Assembly: GCF_040931995.1 (NCBI RefSeq)
Contig: NZ_CP162412.1
Location: 2,326,001-2,390,000 of the forward strand
Reading direction: 5' to 3'
From: Pelagovum sp. HNIBRBA483
GTDB lineage: Bacteria; Pseudomonadota; Alphaproteobacteria; Rhodobacterales; Rhodobacteraceae
Length of the DNA stretch: 64,000 bases
Each line of letters begins with the position of its first letter. The first letter of the stretch is position 1. The notes under the pieces were generated by a model. That model made no database searches. It was not told the origin of the DNA and worked only from the letters and a program-made list of their open reading frames with translations. Positions 35,200-43,208 of the stretch are shown here, piece by piece. Both the position numbers and the translations under genes were made by a program.

Positions 35200-35463
35200 C
35201 TATAAGTCACCGAATGCACGAATTTTTACCTTGAAATCAATGCCATCAACCCACAGCCGCTCTGCCTCACATTCAATAAATAATGGACGCTCGTTGATAT
35301 GAATGATCGCCGACGAACAATGGAAATTCGCTTTCGGACCTTTCCGGTCATTCACCGACAGTCGCGCGCCGTGGGTTTTTTTAATACTGCTTGCTGTCTG
35401 CGATGCGTTCGCGCTGATTGCCCAGAATGTCGCGTTATCATGGTACGGGCTGGCTCTCAGCAT
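35200..35463 (-). CDS. hypothetical protein, doubtful
   Basis: Open frame of 87 codons as drawn; the frame extends further upstream but that part is arginine-rich and unlikely to be coding. The C-terminal half, with FHCSSAIIHINERPLFIECE and RLWVDGIDFKVKIRAFGDL, has the residue mix of a real protein. No family is recognised and the ribosome-binding site is poor. It may be a fragment of a gene from the putative island edge. Confidence 0.3.
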   Translation of the reverse strand: MLRASPYHDNATFWAISANASQTASSIKKTHGARLSVNDRKGPKANFHCSSAIIHINERPLFIECEAERLWVDGIDFKVKIRAFGDL

Positions 35464-35756
35464 TGATAATTTTCTTGGCAACGCTAAACGCGGCCCCCAG
35501 AACGGGATGCGTGCTATCCGCAGTCGGCGTCGGCCCCTACGGCGATGATGATGGCTACAGCGATGAGGGGTGAGGCCAACGTCCAAACCTTTACCCCGCG
35601 GCGCTCAGGCACAGGTCAATAGGTCAAGGTTTGGAAAAACCGTAATCTTCATTGCGCCTCGGCGAATTGGCGTGTGGGTCGTCCTGTCTCTGTTAGTATA
35701 TTCTGCCACACCAAATATGTTTTTCGCAAAGTACGCATGCTTCATCTTATGGGAAT

Positions 35757-36824
35757 TCAATGAGATACGCTCACGTTCGCAGTGACGGATGAAATCAACG
35801 TGTTCACTGCGTCTGCGCCCAAATCTCGCATCATTTCGACCGGACCTTTGGCAAATCCAAACGCGCGACAAGCGCCAAGATCGATTGCCCCGGCAGTTGC
35901 GACCTCCTCAGCAAGTTCCTGTTTCACAGCAAAGAAGATCGCGCCGAGTAGGCGGTCCGTGATGACTTGGCGCGCACTCGCGCCGAGCGTCGCGGGAGCG
36001 TCGGAAATCTCCCAGCTTGCATCAGCATCTCCAATTGCGCTCATGCTACGGGCGGGCTCATAAAATGGACCTAAATGCGCCAAATTGCGGATCGCAGCGA
36101 GGTTGATGCGCGGTTTGACGATGTTCATTACAAAGAATGGCCCCACCGGCACGCCAAGTACTTGTTTTGCAACGTCATCTATCTGGGCAGGCGTTCCAAG
36201 GCCGTCATCGATGCAGCGTGCGGCCTCGTTTGTATATGGGCAAAAGAACCGGTTTAAGGCAAATCCGCTTTGATCTTTGCATTCGATTGGAATTTTCCGA
36301 CAGGTGCCTAGAAAGGACAATGTCGCGGTAACAGTGCTGCCTTGGGTCATGTCACTGCGCACAACTTCCACGACAGGGTTCACCTCTGCAGGACTAAAGT
36401 AGTGCAACCCACAAAAACGATCAGGATACTCCAGAGCGCTCGCGATCTCGGAGACTCTAAGTGCGCTGGTGTTGGTGGCCAGATGGCAGGTTCGGGAAAC
36501 AACTTGCTCTAACTGTGAGAACACAGATTTCTTGATGTCAAGATCCTCGAATACCGCCTCGACCACCAGATCGGCGTCGCTGGCTGCGGAGAGAACAGTC
36601 GAAACTTGTAGGCACGACAGCGCATTTTCGCGATCCTGCGCCGACATCCTCTCCTTTGAAACCTGACGGTCAAAGTACTTATGCACACGCGCCTGTGCTT
36701 GTTCCAATGACGCATCGGATGTGTCGACCAGAACCGTCTTTAGTCCGCCGCTCAACGCCGAGATCGCGATGCCGCCACCCATTGTTCCCGATCCGATGAC
36801 TGCGATTTTCTGGATCACAGTCAT
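35757..36824 (-). CDS. 3-hydroxyacyl-CoA dehydrogenase (stand-alone, PaaH/FadB2-like)
   Basis: NAD-dependent oxidation of 3-hydroxyacyl-CoA to 3-ketoacyl-CoA. The protein has 355 residues from the ATG at 36824, which shares one base with the thiolase stop (TGATG). It starts IQKIAVIGSGTMGGGIAISA, the Rossmann motif. The catalytic region is CGLHYFSPAEVNPVVEVV, where the His is conserved, and a C-terminal dimerisation domain follows with ALNRFFCPYTNEAARCIDDG. At 355 residues it is longer than the ~285-residue stand-alone enzymes, with extra C-terminal sequence. It is the last gene of the operon and acts after the crotonase step and before the thiolase. Confidence 0.88.
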   Translation of the reverse strand: MTVIQKIAVIGSGTMGGGIAISALSGGLKTVLVDTSDASLEQAQARVHKYFDRQVSKERMSAQDRENALSCLQVSTVLSAASDADLVVEAVFEDLDIKKSVFSQLEQVVSRTCHLATNTSALRVSEIASALEYPDRFCGLHYFSPAEVNPVVEVVRSDMTQGSTVTATLSFLGTCRKIPIECKDQSGFALNRFFCPYTNEAARCIDDGLGTPAQIDDVAKQVLGVPVGPFFVMNIVKPRINLAAIRNLAHLGPFYEPARSMSAIGDADASWEISDAPATLGASARQVITDRLLGAIFFAVKQELAEEVATAGAIDLGACRAFGFAKGPVEMMRDLGADAVNTLISSVTANVSVSH

Positions 36825-38011
36825 CACTTTGCCTCAGGGTTTTCTACGATCATAGCAATGCCCTGCCCGCCGCCGATACACATCGTCGCAAGGCCAAAGC
36901 GCCCGCCGGTACGCCGTAATTCGTAGATCAATTTTATCAGGATTATGGCACCGGATGCCCCAACGGGATGGCCAAGAGCAATGGCCCCGCCATTGGGGTT
37001 GGTAATTTGAGGTGGAAAGCCAAGTGCATTTGACACAGCGCAGGCTTGGGCCGCAAAAGCCTCGTTAGATTCAATACAAGACAGATCTGAAACCTTCAGA
37101 CCAGCACGATCTAGGGCGAGCGTTACCGCCGGAACCGGCCCCATCCCCATGACCTCTGGCGCAACGCCACCAAGGGCAGACGCGCGGATAATGGCCAATT
37201 TAGGCATGCCATTTTTGTCCGCGACATCCTCGGATGCCAGAACAAGCGCCGCGGCCCCGTCATTGATACCTGATGCATTGCCCGCCGTGACTGTGCCGTC
37301 TTTCCTAAAGGCCGGACGCAGTTTTTCGAGATCTTCGGCCTTCAGATCAGCGCGCACATGTTCATCAGTGTCAAACACCACGTCTTTGCGGCCTTGCCTG
37401 ACGGTCAGAGACAGAATTTGTTCTTTAAAATGCCCTGCCTTTATCGCAGCGGCGGCCCGCTGATGGCTCTCAAAGGCGAGCGCGTCTTGGGCGCTGCGAT
37501 CAATGCCGCTTGCCGCCGCCACATTTTCCGCGGTCACGCCCATATGGCCATTGCCAAAGGGGTCCGTCAGCGCGCCGGTCATCATGTCGGTGGCACTCAC
37601 ATCACCCATTTTTGCGCCAAAACGCGCAGCAGACATCAAGTGGCCGACCCGGCTCATGTTTTCAGCGCCGCCAGCAAGGGCGATATCACCGTTGCCCAAT
37701 ATGATCTGTTCGGCGGCGGTAATAACGGCCTGCAATCCGCTGCCGCACAAGCGGTTCAATGTCAGCGCGGGCGATGACTCAGGAACGCCCGCCCCAATGG
37801 CGGCGACCCGCGACAGGTACATGTCGCGTGGTTCTGTGTGGATGACGTTACCGAATACCGATTGATTGATAAGTGCGGGAGAAACCCCTGCCCGCGCGAT
37901 GGCTTCTTTGGCAACTTCGACAGCCAAATCACAGGGCGGCAAGCCCGCAAGCGCGCCGCCAAAATCCCCGATCGCAGTCCGGACACCGGATGTAATGACA
38001 ACCCTGCTCAT
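36824..38011 (-). CDS. thiolase family protein (acetyl-CoA C-acyltransferase)
   Basis: Cleaves 3-ketoacyl-CoA with CoA, or condenses acetyl-CoA. It has 395 residues with all catalytic landmarks: the nucleophilic Cys in TLNRLCGSGLQAVITAAEQI near residue 90, the ESNEAFAAQ loop, GHPVGASGAIILIKL with the His, and CIGGGQGIAMI near the C-terminus with the second Cys. Its start overlaps the end of the rhodanese remnant by one base (TAATG) and its end overlaps the dehydrogenase gene. Degradative and biosynthetic thiolases cannot be separated here; the operon suggests degradation. Confidence 0.93.
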   Translation of the reverse strand: MSRVVITSGVRTAIGDFGGALAGLPPCDLAVEVAKEAIARAGVSPALINQSVFGNVIHTEPRDMYLSRVAAIGAGVPESSPALTLNRLCGSGLQAVITAAEQIILGNGDIALAGGAENMSRVGHLMSAARFGAKMGDVSATDMMTGALTDPFGNGHMGVTAENVAAASGIDRSAQDALAFESHQRAAAAIKAGHFKEQILSLTVRQGRKDVVFDTDEHVRADLKAEDLEKLRPAFRKDGTVTAGNASGINDGAAALVLASEDVADKNGMPKLAIIRASALGGVAPEVMGMGPVPAVTLALDRAGLKVSDLSCIESNEAFAAQACAVSNALGFPPQITNPNGGAIALGHPVGASGAIILIKLIYELRRTGGRFGLATMCIGGGQGIAMIVENPEAK

Positions 38012-38271
38012 TATTTAATGTCTCCCAGCGGCCCATCTGCTTTTCTCCACGCAGTTCTGCCACCGGATAGGTTCACCACGGGCGGTGGTTCCATTCCAAC
38101 AGCGCACGGAATGATGCCCGAGTTAGCCTCTTCCCTCCCATCGCGCAGATCGACGACCACATGCGTGTCACTGCCAACCAGTGGCAAGGCCCCTTCCACA
38201 CCGATGGCACCATTCACCGACAATGCGACTTTGGCGGTACCCTTGGGGCTGTTCGTGATGTTCTGGGCCAT
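38011..38271 (-). pseudogene. rhodanese-like protein with the catalytic loop deleted
   Basis: Open frame of 86 codons whose two halves match the ends of a short rhodanese domain: DTHVVVDLRDGREEANSGII followed by PCAVG corresponds to the VDLRD-RE---G-IPGA strand and helix, and VVNLSGGRTAWRKADGPLGD corresponds to the terminal H-I-EGG--AW--AGGP segment. The middle of the domain, some 45 residues including the active-site cysteine loop, is missing. The reading frame is kept, so the product could be made, but sulfurtransferase activity is not expected. A neighbouring methanethiol oxidase, which yields sulfide, makes a former sulfur role plausible. Confidence 0.6.
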
Positions 38272-38286
38272 TGGGTTTCCTTGGGA

Positions 38287-38751
38287 TTAGATTTGCAGAT
38301 CGAGCCTTGGTTTCCAGAACGGGCGGAAGAGTTCGATTTTGGGGCAACGGTTCATGATCACCTCAAGGCCCGCATCTTGCGCCAGTTTCGCGGCGGCATC
38401 GTCGTAGACGCCAATCTGCCCCCACAAAACCTTGGCTTTGATGGCAATCGCCTTTTCCGCAAAACTATAGAATTCCTCCTTCGGGCGGAACACGTCGACC
38501 ATGTCTACGGGGCGATCAATCTCTTCAAGCGAATGGTAAACCTTGATGCCGCGGATTTCGGTCAGGTTCGGGTTCGGGTTGACGGGGATCATGTCATAAC
38601 CGGTTTCATGCAGCACACGCAGCACACCGTAGCTGAACTTGGTTTTGTCCCCACTGGCACCGACCATGGCAATTGTCTTCACCGATGACAGAATGTCAGC
38701 TAGGTATTTGGCATCGTAGTCATAGATGCGGTCAACATCAGCTTCGGGCAT
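38287..38751 (-). CDS. CoA-binding domain protein (YccU-like)
   Basis: Small Rossmann-fold protein of 154 residues of the CoA_binding family, related to the N-terminal domain of succinyl-CoA synthetase alpha. The signature TIAMVGASGDKTKFSYGVLR is near residue 26, followed by GYDMIPVNPN, and VLWGQIGVYDDAAAKLAQDA lies in the second half. The C-terminal NRCPKIELFRPFWKPR contains the conserved MxxCP-like motif. Function is not known. It begins directly after the ferredoxin stop and belongs to the same operon. Confidence 0.88.
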   Translation of the reverse strand: MPEADVDRIYDYDAKYLADILSSVKTIAMVGASGDKTKFSYGVLRVLHETGYDMIPVNPNPNLTEIRGIKVYHSLEEIDRPVDMVDVFRPKEEFYSFAEKAIAIKAKVLWGQIGVYDDAAAKLAQDAGLEVIMNRCPKIELFRPFWKPRLDLQI

Positions 38752-39144
38752 CTATGCCTCCTGTTCGTTGTGGCCCACCGCTTTGCGACTTGAGGGCGCG
38801 GGCGTGGCGATATCCGCCTTGAGTTCGTGGGGTTTGAGCGGATCCAAAAACGGATTGCGATAGAGTTTGTCATGGCTCTCAACGCCGATTTCCAGTGTGA
38901 TGTCTGTCGTCGGGCGCGCCACGCAAAGGATGACATAACCGTCGTTGATCTGTCGGTTGTTCAGCGCGACTTGGCGACGTTGGTCGACTTCACCGGTGGT
39001 GAGTTTGGCGGCACAGGTAATGCAACCGCCGTATTTACATCCAAACGGCAAATCTACCCCTTGATCGCGCAAGCTATCGAGCAGCGGCTTGCGCGGATCC
39101 ACCACATAGCGCGCGCCATCGCGATTGGCGATCGTCACAATCAT
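38752..39144 (-). CDS. plant-type [2Fe-2S] ferredoxin
   Basis: Electron carrier of 130 residues. The cluster ligands are in PFGCKYGGCITCAAKLTTGE (CxxxxCxxC, about residues 35-45), and the fourth Cys is in VILCVARPTTD near residue 77. The C-terminal ~45 residues beyond the fold (HDKLYRNPFLDPLKPHELKA) are an extension without a known motif. Its ATG overlaps the methanethiol oxidase stop by four bases, a tight coupling that suggests a functional link, perhaps to an oxygenase or dehydrogenase elsewhere. Confidence 0.9.
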   Translation of the reverse strand: MIVTIANRDGARYVVDPRKPLLDSLRDQGVDLPFGCKYGGCITCAAKLTTGEVDQRRQVALNNRQINDGYVILCVARPTTDITLEIGVESHDKLYRNPFLDPLKPHELKADIATPAPSSRKAVGHNEQEA

Positions 39145-40490
39145 AGCCAGATGTCACTTGTGCAATCGCCGCCGGGATAACGCGCCTCATGGCAGCGGGA
39201 AGGGCCGTTGGGTTCTTGGCCAAAGTCCACAATGAAATCAGGGTTCAGGGTCATCCCGCCGTTCACAGGGTCGCAGTCAATCATTACCATGACGCCACCT
39301 CGCTCGCGAATTTCCGGGTAGAACTGGTTGTCCCAAGTGCTGAACAGGCTGGTCGTCACATAGAGCCGTTTGCCATCAAGGCTCAGCTGGAACATCTGCG
39401 GTCCACCCGCCATTTTGACACCGTTGACCACTGGTGCGCGTCCCAGCAAGCCTCCCATCCAGACCTGACCCGTGAGAATGGGATTGTGCGGATCAGAGAT
39501 GTCGTATTGGCGCATATCTCCGTGCAGCCAATTGTTCAAATAGAGGTATTTGTCGTCCATCGAGATCAGGATGGCAGACATGACGCCGGGAACCGGGATC
39601 GGCCAATCAGGATGCGGTTCATTGGCGACGTCGATAATCTTTTCCCACTGCCACTTGCCTGCATCATCCTTCCACCAATGAATGACATTTGAAGATAACG
39701 CCGCGCCGCAGAACCCGTGGGTGCTGTCAGGATCATGGTGGAATTTGACCTCCAGCGGCAGCAAGCCGTCCTCACCCAGATACACCGTCTCCATCGGGAC
39801 TTTCTTCTCAAAATCCCAGAAATGCAGCTCGCGCCCGTATTTTAAATGACCAACTTCTTCCAGATCGAAGCCCGGCATAAAGGTGTTCGGCGCGGCCCAT
39901 TCGGAACTGACCATCACGTTGTGGCGCGGCTGGTACCAAAAGTCATAGCCGAACTTGATGTTGCCCATCGAGCTTTCCCAACGGCCCTGAATTTCGAAGT
40001 CTTTGTTGAGATGGAGATACCCTCCCGGTGCCTCGCCCTTTGCGTCGCCCAGCATTGAGATTATGATTTCGGAGCCCAGACAATGCACGGTGTGAGGGCC
40101 AGAGAGGTTGGTCTTGGATTTAATCTCAGCGCCGTCGATCACCTTGTGAAGACGCGGCGCTCGCGGGTCGGTCGCAGTGTCAACGATATGGATGTTGTTA
40201 GAGCGCACGCCGGGCAACAGCAGATACTTGCGCGACATGGAACCATCGTCAAAACATGAGGAACAAGCATTCCAGCCCATATGGTGCAGTTCATCGCCAA
40301 TCCCAGGCATTTCCAGCCTGTGGATGACCTGCGAATAGGTTGGACTGTCAGGATCTACATCCACTGTCGCCAGATAGTCCGGCTTTTGAATGCCCGTGCC
40401 AGTGTAGATGGCAATTGTGTACAGCAGCTTCTCGCGCGGCGCTTTGATCGCATCGGCAGGCGACGCATATCCAGGTCCACAACATTCCAT
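39141..40490 (-). CDS. mtoX: selenium-binding protein family / methanethiol oxidase
   Basis: SBP56-family enzyme of 449 residues. Bacterial members oxidise methanethiol to formaldehyde, sulfide and hydrogen peroxide, often downstream of DMSP or other methylthio compounds. The ATG at 40490 has GGGAGGAAAGAAG upstream and gives MECCGPGYASPADAIKAPRE; a TTG six codons earlier is rejected. Typical segments are NACSSCFDDGSMSRKYLLLP, HTVHCLGSEIIISMLGD and HDPDSTHGFCGAALSSNVIH, rich in His and Cys that can bind copper. There is no export signal in this N-terminus, although some characterised forms are periplasmic. It is translationally coupled to the ferredoxin gene. The usual SCO1/MauG partners are not adjacent. 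Confidence 0.85.
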   Translation of the reverse strand: MECCGPGYASPADAIKAPREKLLYTIAIYTGTGIQKPDYLATVDVDPDSPTYSQVIHRLEMPGIGDELHHMGWNACSSCFDDGSMSRKYLLLPGVRSNNIHIVDTATDPRAPRLHKVIDGAEIKSKTNLSGPHTVHCLGSEIIISMLGDAKGEAPGGYLHLNKDFEIQGRWESSMGNIKFGYDFWYQPRHNVMVSSEWAAPNTFMPGFDLEEVGHLKYGRELHFWDFEKKVPMETVYLGEDGLLPLEVKFHHDPDSTHGFCGAALSSNVIHWWKDDAGKWQWEKIIDVANEPHPDWPIPVPGVMSAILISMDDKYLYLNNWLHGDMRQYDISDPHNPILTGQVWMGGLLGRAPVVNGVKMAGGPQMFQLSLDGKRLYVTTSLFSTWDNQFYPEIRERGGVMVMIDCDPVNGGMTLNPDFIVDFGQEPNGPSRCHEARYPGGDCTSDIWL

Positions 40491-40508
40491 CTTCTTTCCT
40501 CCCGACAA

Positions 40509-40808
40509 TTACCCGCACATATCAACCGAAATCAGCCGCAGGTTTGGCTGGCTCTTTTCGGCATGGACCCTAATGCTGTCTCCGACATCACGTTCCATTA
40601 TATTCAAAAGCAGCCGCCAGTGACATCCCGCAGCAGTCACAAAGCTTTGTACCAGGCTTACCGTTCCCGATGCGCAAATCGCACTGTTCAGGCGATCCAA
40701 CATTGCAACCAACAGGCAGTTTCGCGCATCGGGGCGATTCATAGTGCGGCGTGCCACCGTACCCTTTGTTTCACAGTGAACAATGTTTACCATAAATGCC
40801 ATCGTCAT
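40509..40808 (-). pseudogene. crotonase (enoyl-CoA hydratase) N-terminal stub
   Basis: Open frame of 99 codons whose first ~50 residues are the start of an enoyl-CoA hydratase: TMNRPDARNCLLVAMLDRLN matches the family's L-NRP-ARNALS--ML--L signature. After about residue 50 the resemblance stops, and some 200 residues carrying the catalytic glutamates are missing. The start overlaps the stop of the acyl-CoA dehydrogenase (ATGA), as expected for a once-functional operon partner. It is followed by the methanethiol oxidase ribosome-binding site. The gene is best read as a deletion remnant. Confidence 0.6.
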
Positions 40809-41971
40809 TCCCTGAACAATCCACGCGCGATGACGAGCTTCATGATCTCATTCGTGCCCGCATAAATGCGCTCAATCCTGTTATCACGGTACATGCGCTC
40901 CAGCGGATATTCTGCCATCACGCCGTAACCGCCGAAAAGCTGAAGACAGCGGTCGATAATTTTGGCCTGCAGGTCGGTTAGCCAATATTTTGCCATCGAC
41001 GCTTTTTCCGTCGTCAGCTTGCCTTCCAAATGTTCAGCAATGCAGGCGTCCAGAAAAGTTTTGGCGATGGTGGCTTCGGTCGCGCTTTCTGCCAGCACGA
41101 ACTGGGTGTTCTGAAACTCGGCTATCTTTTTACCAAAGGCCGCACGTTCTTTGACATATTCAAGCGTCACCTGCAGCGCACGTTCTATCCGCGCCACCGC
41201 ATAAACGCCGATCAACAGCCGCTCTTGCGGCAATTGCTGCATCATCTGGGCAAACCCGTCCCCCTCTTGTGGGCCAAGCAACGCCGATGCCGGCACCCGC
41301 ATGTCATCAAAGAACAACTCGGATGTATCGTTGGATTTCATCCCTAATTTGTCGAGGTTTCGCCCGCGCCGAAACCCCTCCAGACCATCGGTTTCCACCA
41401 GAAACAACGAGGTGCCGCGCGCCCCTGCCTTTGGTTCAGTCTTGGCCGCAACGATGATCATATTCGCCAAGGCGCCATTGGTGATAAATGTTTTTGAGCC
41501 AGAAATCCTGTAGTGATTGCCATCTTTGATGGCCGTGGTTCTGATGTTCTGCAAATCAGACCCGGCCCCCGGCTCGGTCATCGCAATCGCGCCGATCAGT
41601 TCGCCGGAGATCATGCGCGGCAAGATTGAATGTTTCTGCTCATCCGAGCCGTAGTGGATGATATAGGGGATCACGATCGAGTTGTGCAGACCGCCGCCCC
41701 AACCATCAATTCCCGCCAGATTCCCCTGATAGGCGATCACCGCATCATGCGCAAAAGTGCCACCAAGTCCCCCAAATTCTTCGGGGACCTCCGCCCCCAG
41801 CAACCCCATCTCGCCTGCCTACTGCCAAAGCGCACGCGGGAACGACCCAGCTTTCTCCCAATCCTCGTAGTAGGGTGCGCATTCGCGCGCGTAGAATTGG
41901 CGACACGCATCGCTTAACATTTCCAGCTCATCGTCCATCCAGGGCGATCGGGGCAATTTAAATTCAGTCAT
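40805..41971 (-). pseudogene. acyl-CoA dehydrogenase interrupted by one in-frame amber codon
   Basis: Reading from the ATG at 41971, the frame is a full-length acyl-CoA dehydrogenase (388 codons) broken only by TAG at 41821-41819, codon 51, in RALWQ-stop-AGEMGLLGAEVP. Everything else is intact: TEPGAGSDLQNIRTT (FAD and substrate loop), SGSKTFITNGALANM, QLPQERLLIG, whose Glu is the catalytic base in long-chain/isovaleryl-type enzymes, and LFGGYGVMAEYPLERMYRD. The usual alternative Glu site reads IYAGTNEIM, consistent with the long-chain type. Restart at the ATG at 41809 would give a 334-residue product lacking the N-terminal helical domain. It could be a recent mutation, a readthrough site or a sequencing error. 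Confidence 0.85.
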
Positions 41972-42156
41972 CAACTACCGGCCAAATGATTAGAATGCGT
42001 ATGATTTCAAACAAAAGTCTAGAAAATCACTCGCGCCGCAGCCAATCGAATTAGCAGATACACCCATAGCTAAAGCAGATGAAAAGCTCCGACCTATACA
42101 AGGGCGAAAGAGATGAATACTTTTATTCATAGTCATTCCTGAGGATCAGGCCGCCA

Positions 42157-43083
42157 ATGAACCTACGTCAACTCGAGGCATTCAGAGCAACCATACGTTG
42201 CGGCTCCATCACCGAAGCTGCGAAGATGATGCATATCTCACAGCCGAGCGTGAGCCGGCTCATCGCAGATCTTGAACAGTCCGCTGGGTTTCCCCTGTTC
42301 TTGCGTGTTGGGCGTGGGCTGACACCAACAGTAGAGGGGCGCCATTTCTACGAAGGTGTCGAAGGCATGTTTGTGGGGATCGACCGCTTGCAGGATTTGG
42401 CGAAATCAATTCGCACGTCGCAAGGTGGGGCGATCTCAATCGGGACGATCCAGTCCATTGCAACGATAGAGTTGCCGGTCGCCATCAGCCGCCTTTACCG
42501 CGAGAACCCCGACATCGAGTTTATCGTGCAGTCACGCAATACACCTGCAATCCTCGATGCGGTCCAGACGCGCCAGATTGATCTCGGCATTGTCGGGCGC
42601 GAGCCGGATTATGCAGGTGTCGAAGTGTTGTATCAGACGTCTGCTGCCTATGTTTGCCTGATGCCCGAAGACCACCCGCTGGCCAGTGAATACGGGCCGG
42701 TCGATCTTCAAGAGCTGGTCAAGACAGAGACATTTGTCACCTTTGGCGCCAGCTACCCGGACTCAATGATGTCGATTAACCCCGAACTGTCTAATAAGCT
42801 GCGGGCGCGGTCCCGCCTTTCGGTGGCCAATATGCCCTTGGCAGGTGCCTTGGTGCGCGAAGCGTCCGTGCTCGCCATTGCCGATCCATTTTCAGCCGAG
42901 CAGGCCGTGCGGATGGGTGGTGTTGTATTCCGGCCAATCAAACAAAAACTGACGTACTTTGTTGCTGTTGTTGCCGCCCGCCGCGAAGATTTGACGCGTG
43001 AGGCATTGAAGTTCGTCGATCTGTTTAGCCAGCAATTGCAAGCCCGGGTCGACAAGGTGGAGAGCATGAGAGGCACACCGTAA
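42157..43083 (+). CDS. LysR family transcriptional regulator
   Basis: Regulator of 308 residues. The N-terminal winged helix-turn-helix is in MNLRQLEAFRATIRCGSITE followed by AAKMMHISQPSVSRLIADLE (about residues 1-60). The C-terminal periplasmic-binding-like effector domain runs from about residue 90 and includes ISIGTIQSIATIELPVAISR. The N-terminus resembles the NocR/OccR opine-catabolism branch. It lies upstream of, and in the same direction as, the oxidase/ThDP/demethylase genes, 125 bases ahead, and is divergent from the acyl-CoA dehydrogenase remnant across 185 bases. It probably controls one or both, but no operator was identified. Confidence 0.93.
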   Translation: MNLRQLEAFRATIRCGSITEAAKMMHISQPSVSRLIADLEQSAGFPLFLRVGRGLTPTVEGRHFYEGVEGMFVGIDRLQDLAKSIRTSQGGAISIGTIQSIATIELPVAISRLYRENPDIEFIVQSRNTPAILDAVQTRQIDLGIVGREPDYAGVEVLYQTSAAYVCLMPEDHPLASEYGPVDLQELVKTETFVTFGASYPDSMMSINPELSNKLRARSRLSVANMPLAGALVREASVLAIADPFSAEQAVRMGGVVFRPIKQKLTYFVAVVAARREDLTREALKFVDLFSQQLQARVDKVESMRGTP

Positions 43084-43208
43084 CACCCAGGCGTTTCGCG
43101 CAGGTATAGGTCTGGCGTATGGGTCAGAGATGTTTTTCGATTGGTCGGCCCAGCCAAACTCTTTGTAGGTTTGGGAAGCTCTTGCAAAACCCTGAGGCAA
43201 TCGCGCGC

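Larger units (their letters stand above)
35059..35756. other. 700-base region between ureG and the beta-oxidation-like operon
   Basis: Two genes converge on this span. It contains the degraded tRNA-fMet 3' half at its left end and one weak minus-strand open frame (35200-35463). The remainder shows no recognisable gene. It is less G+C-rich than the flanking urease genes, consistent with an island edge, though I did not compute composition. Confidence 0.5.

Noticed and set aside
35605..35871. 88-codon minus-strand ORF
   Set aside because: It overlaps the end of the 3-hydroxyacyl-CoA dehydrogenase gene in another frame and has no recognisable features.
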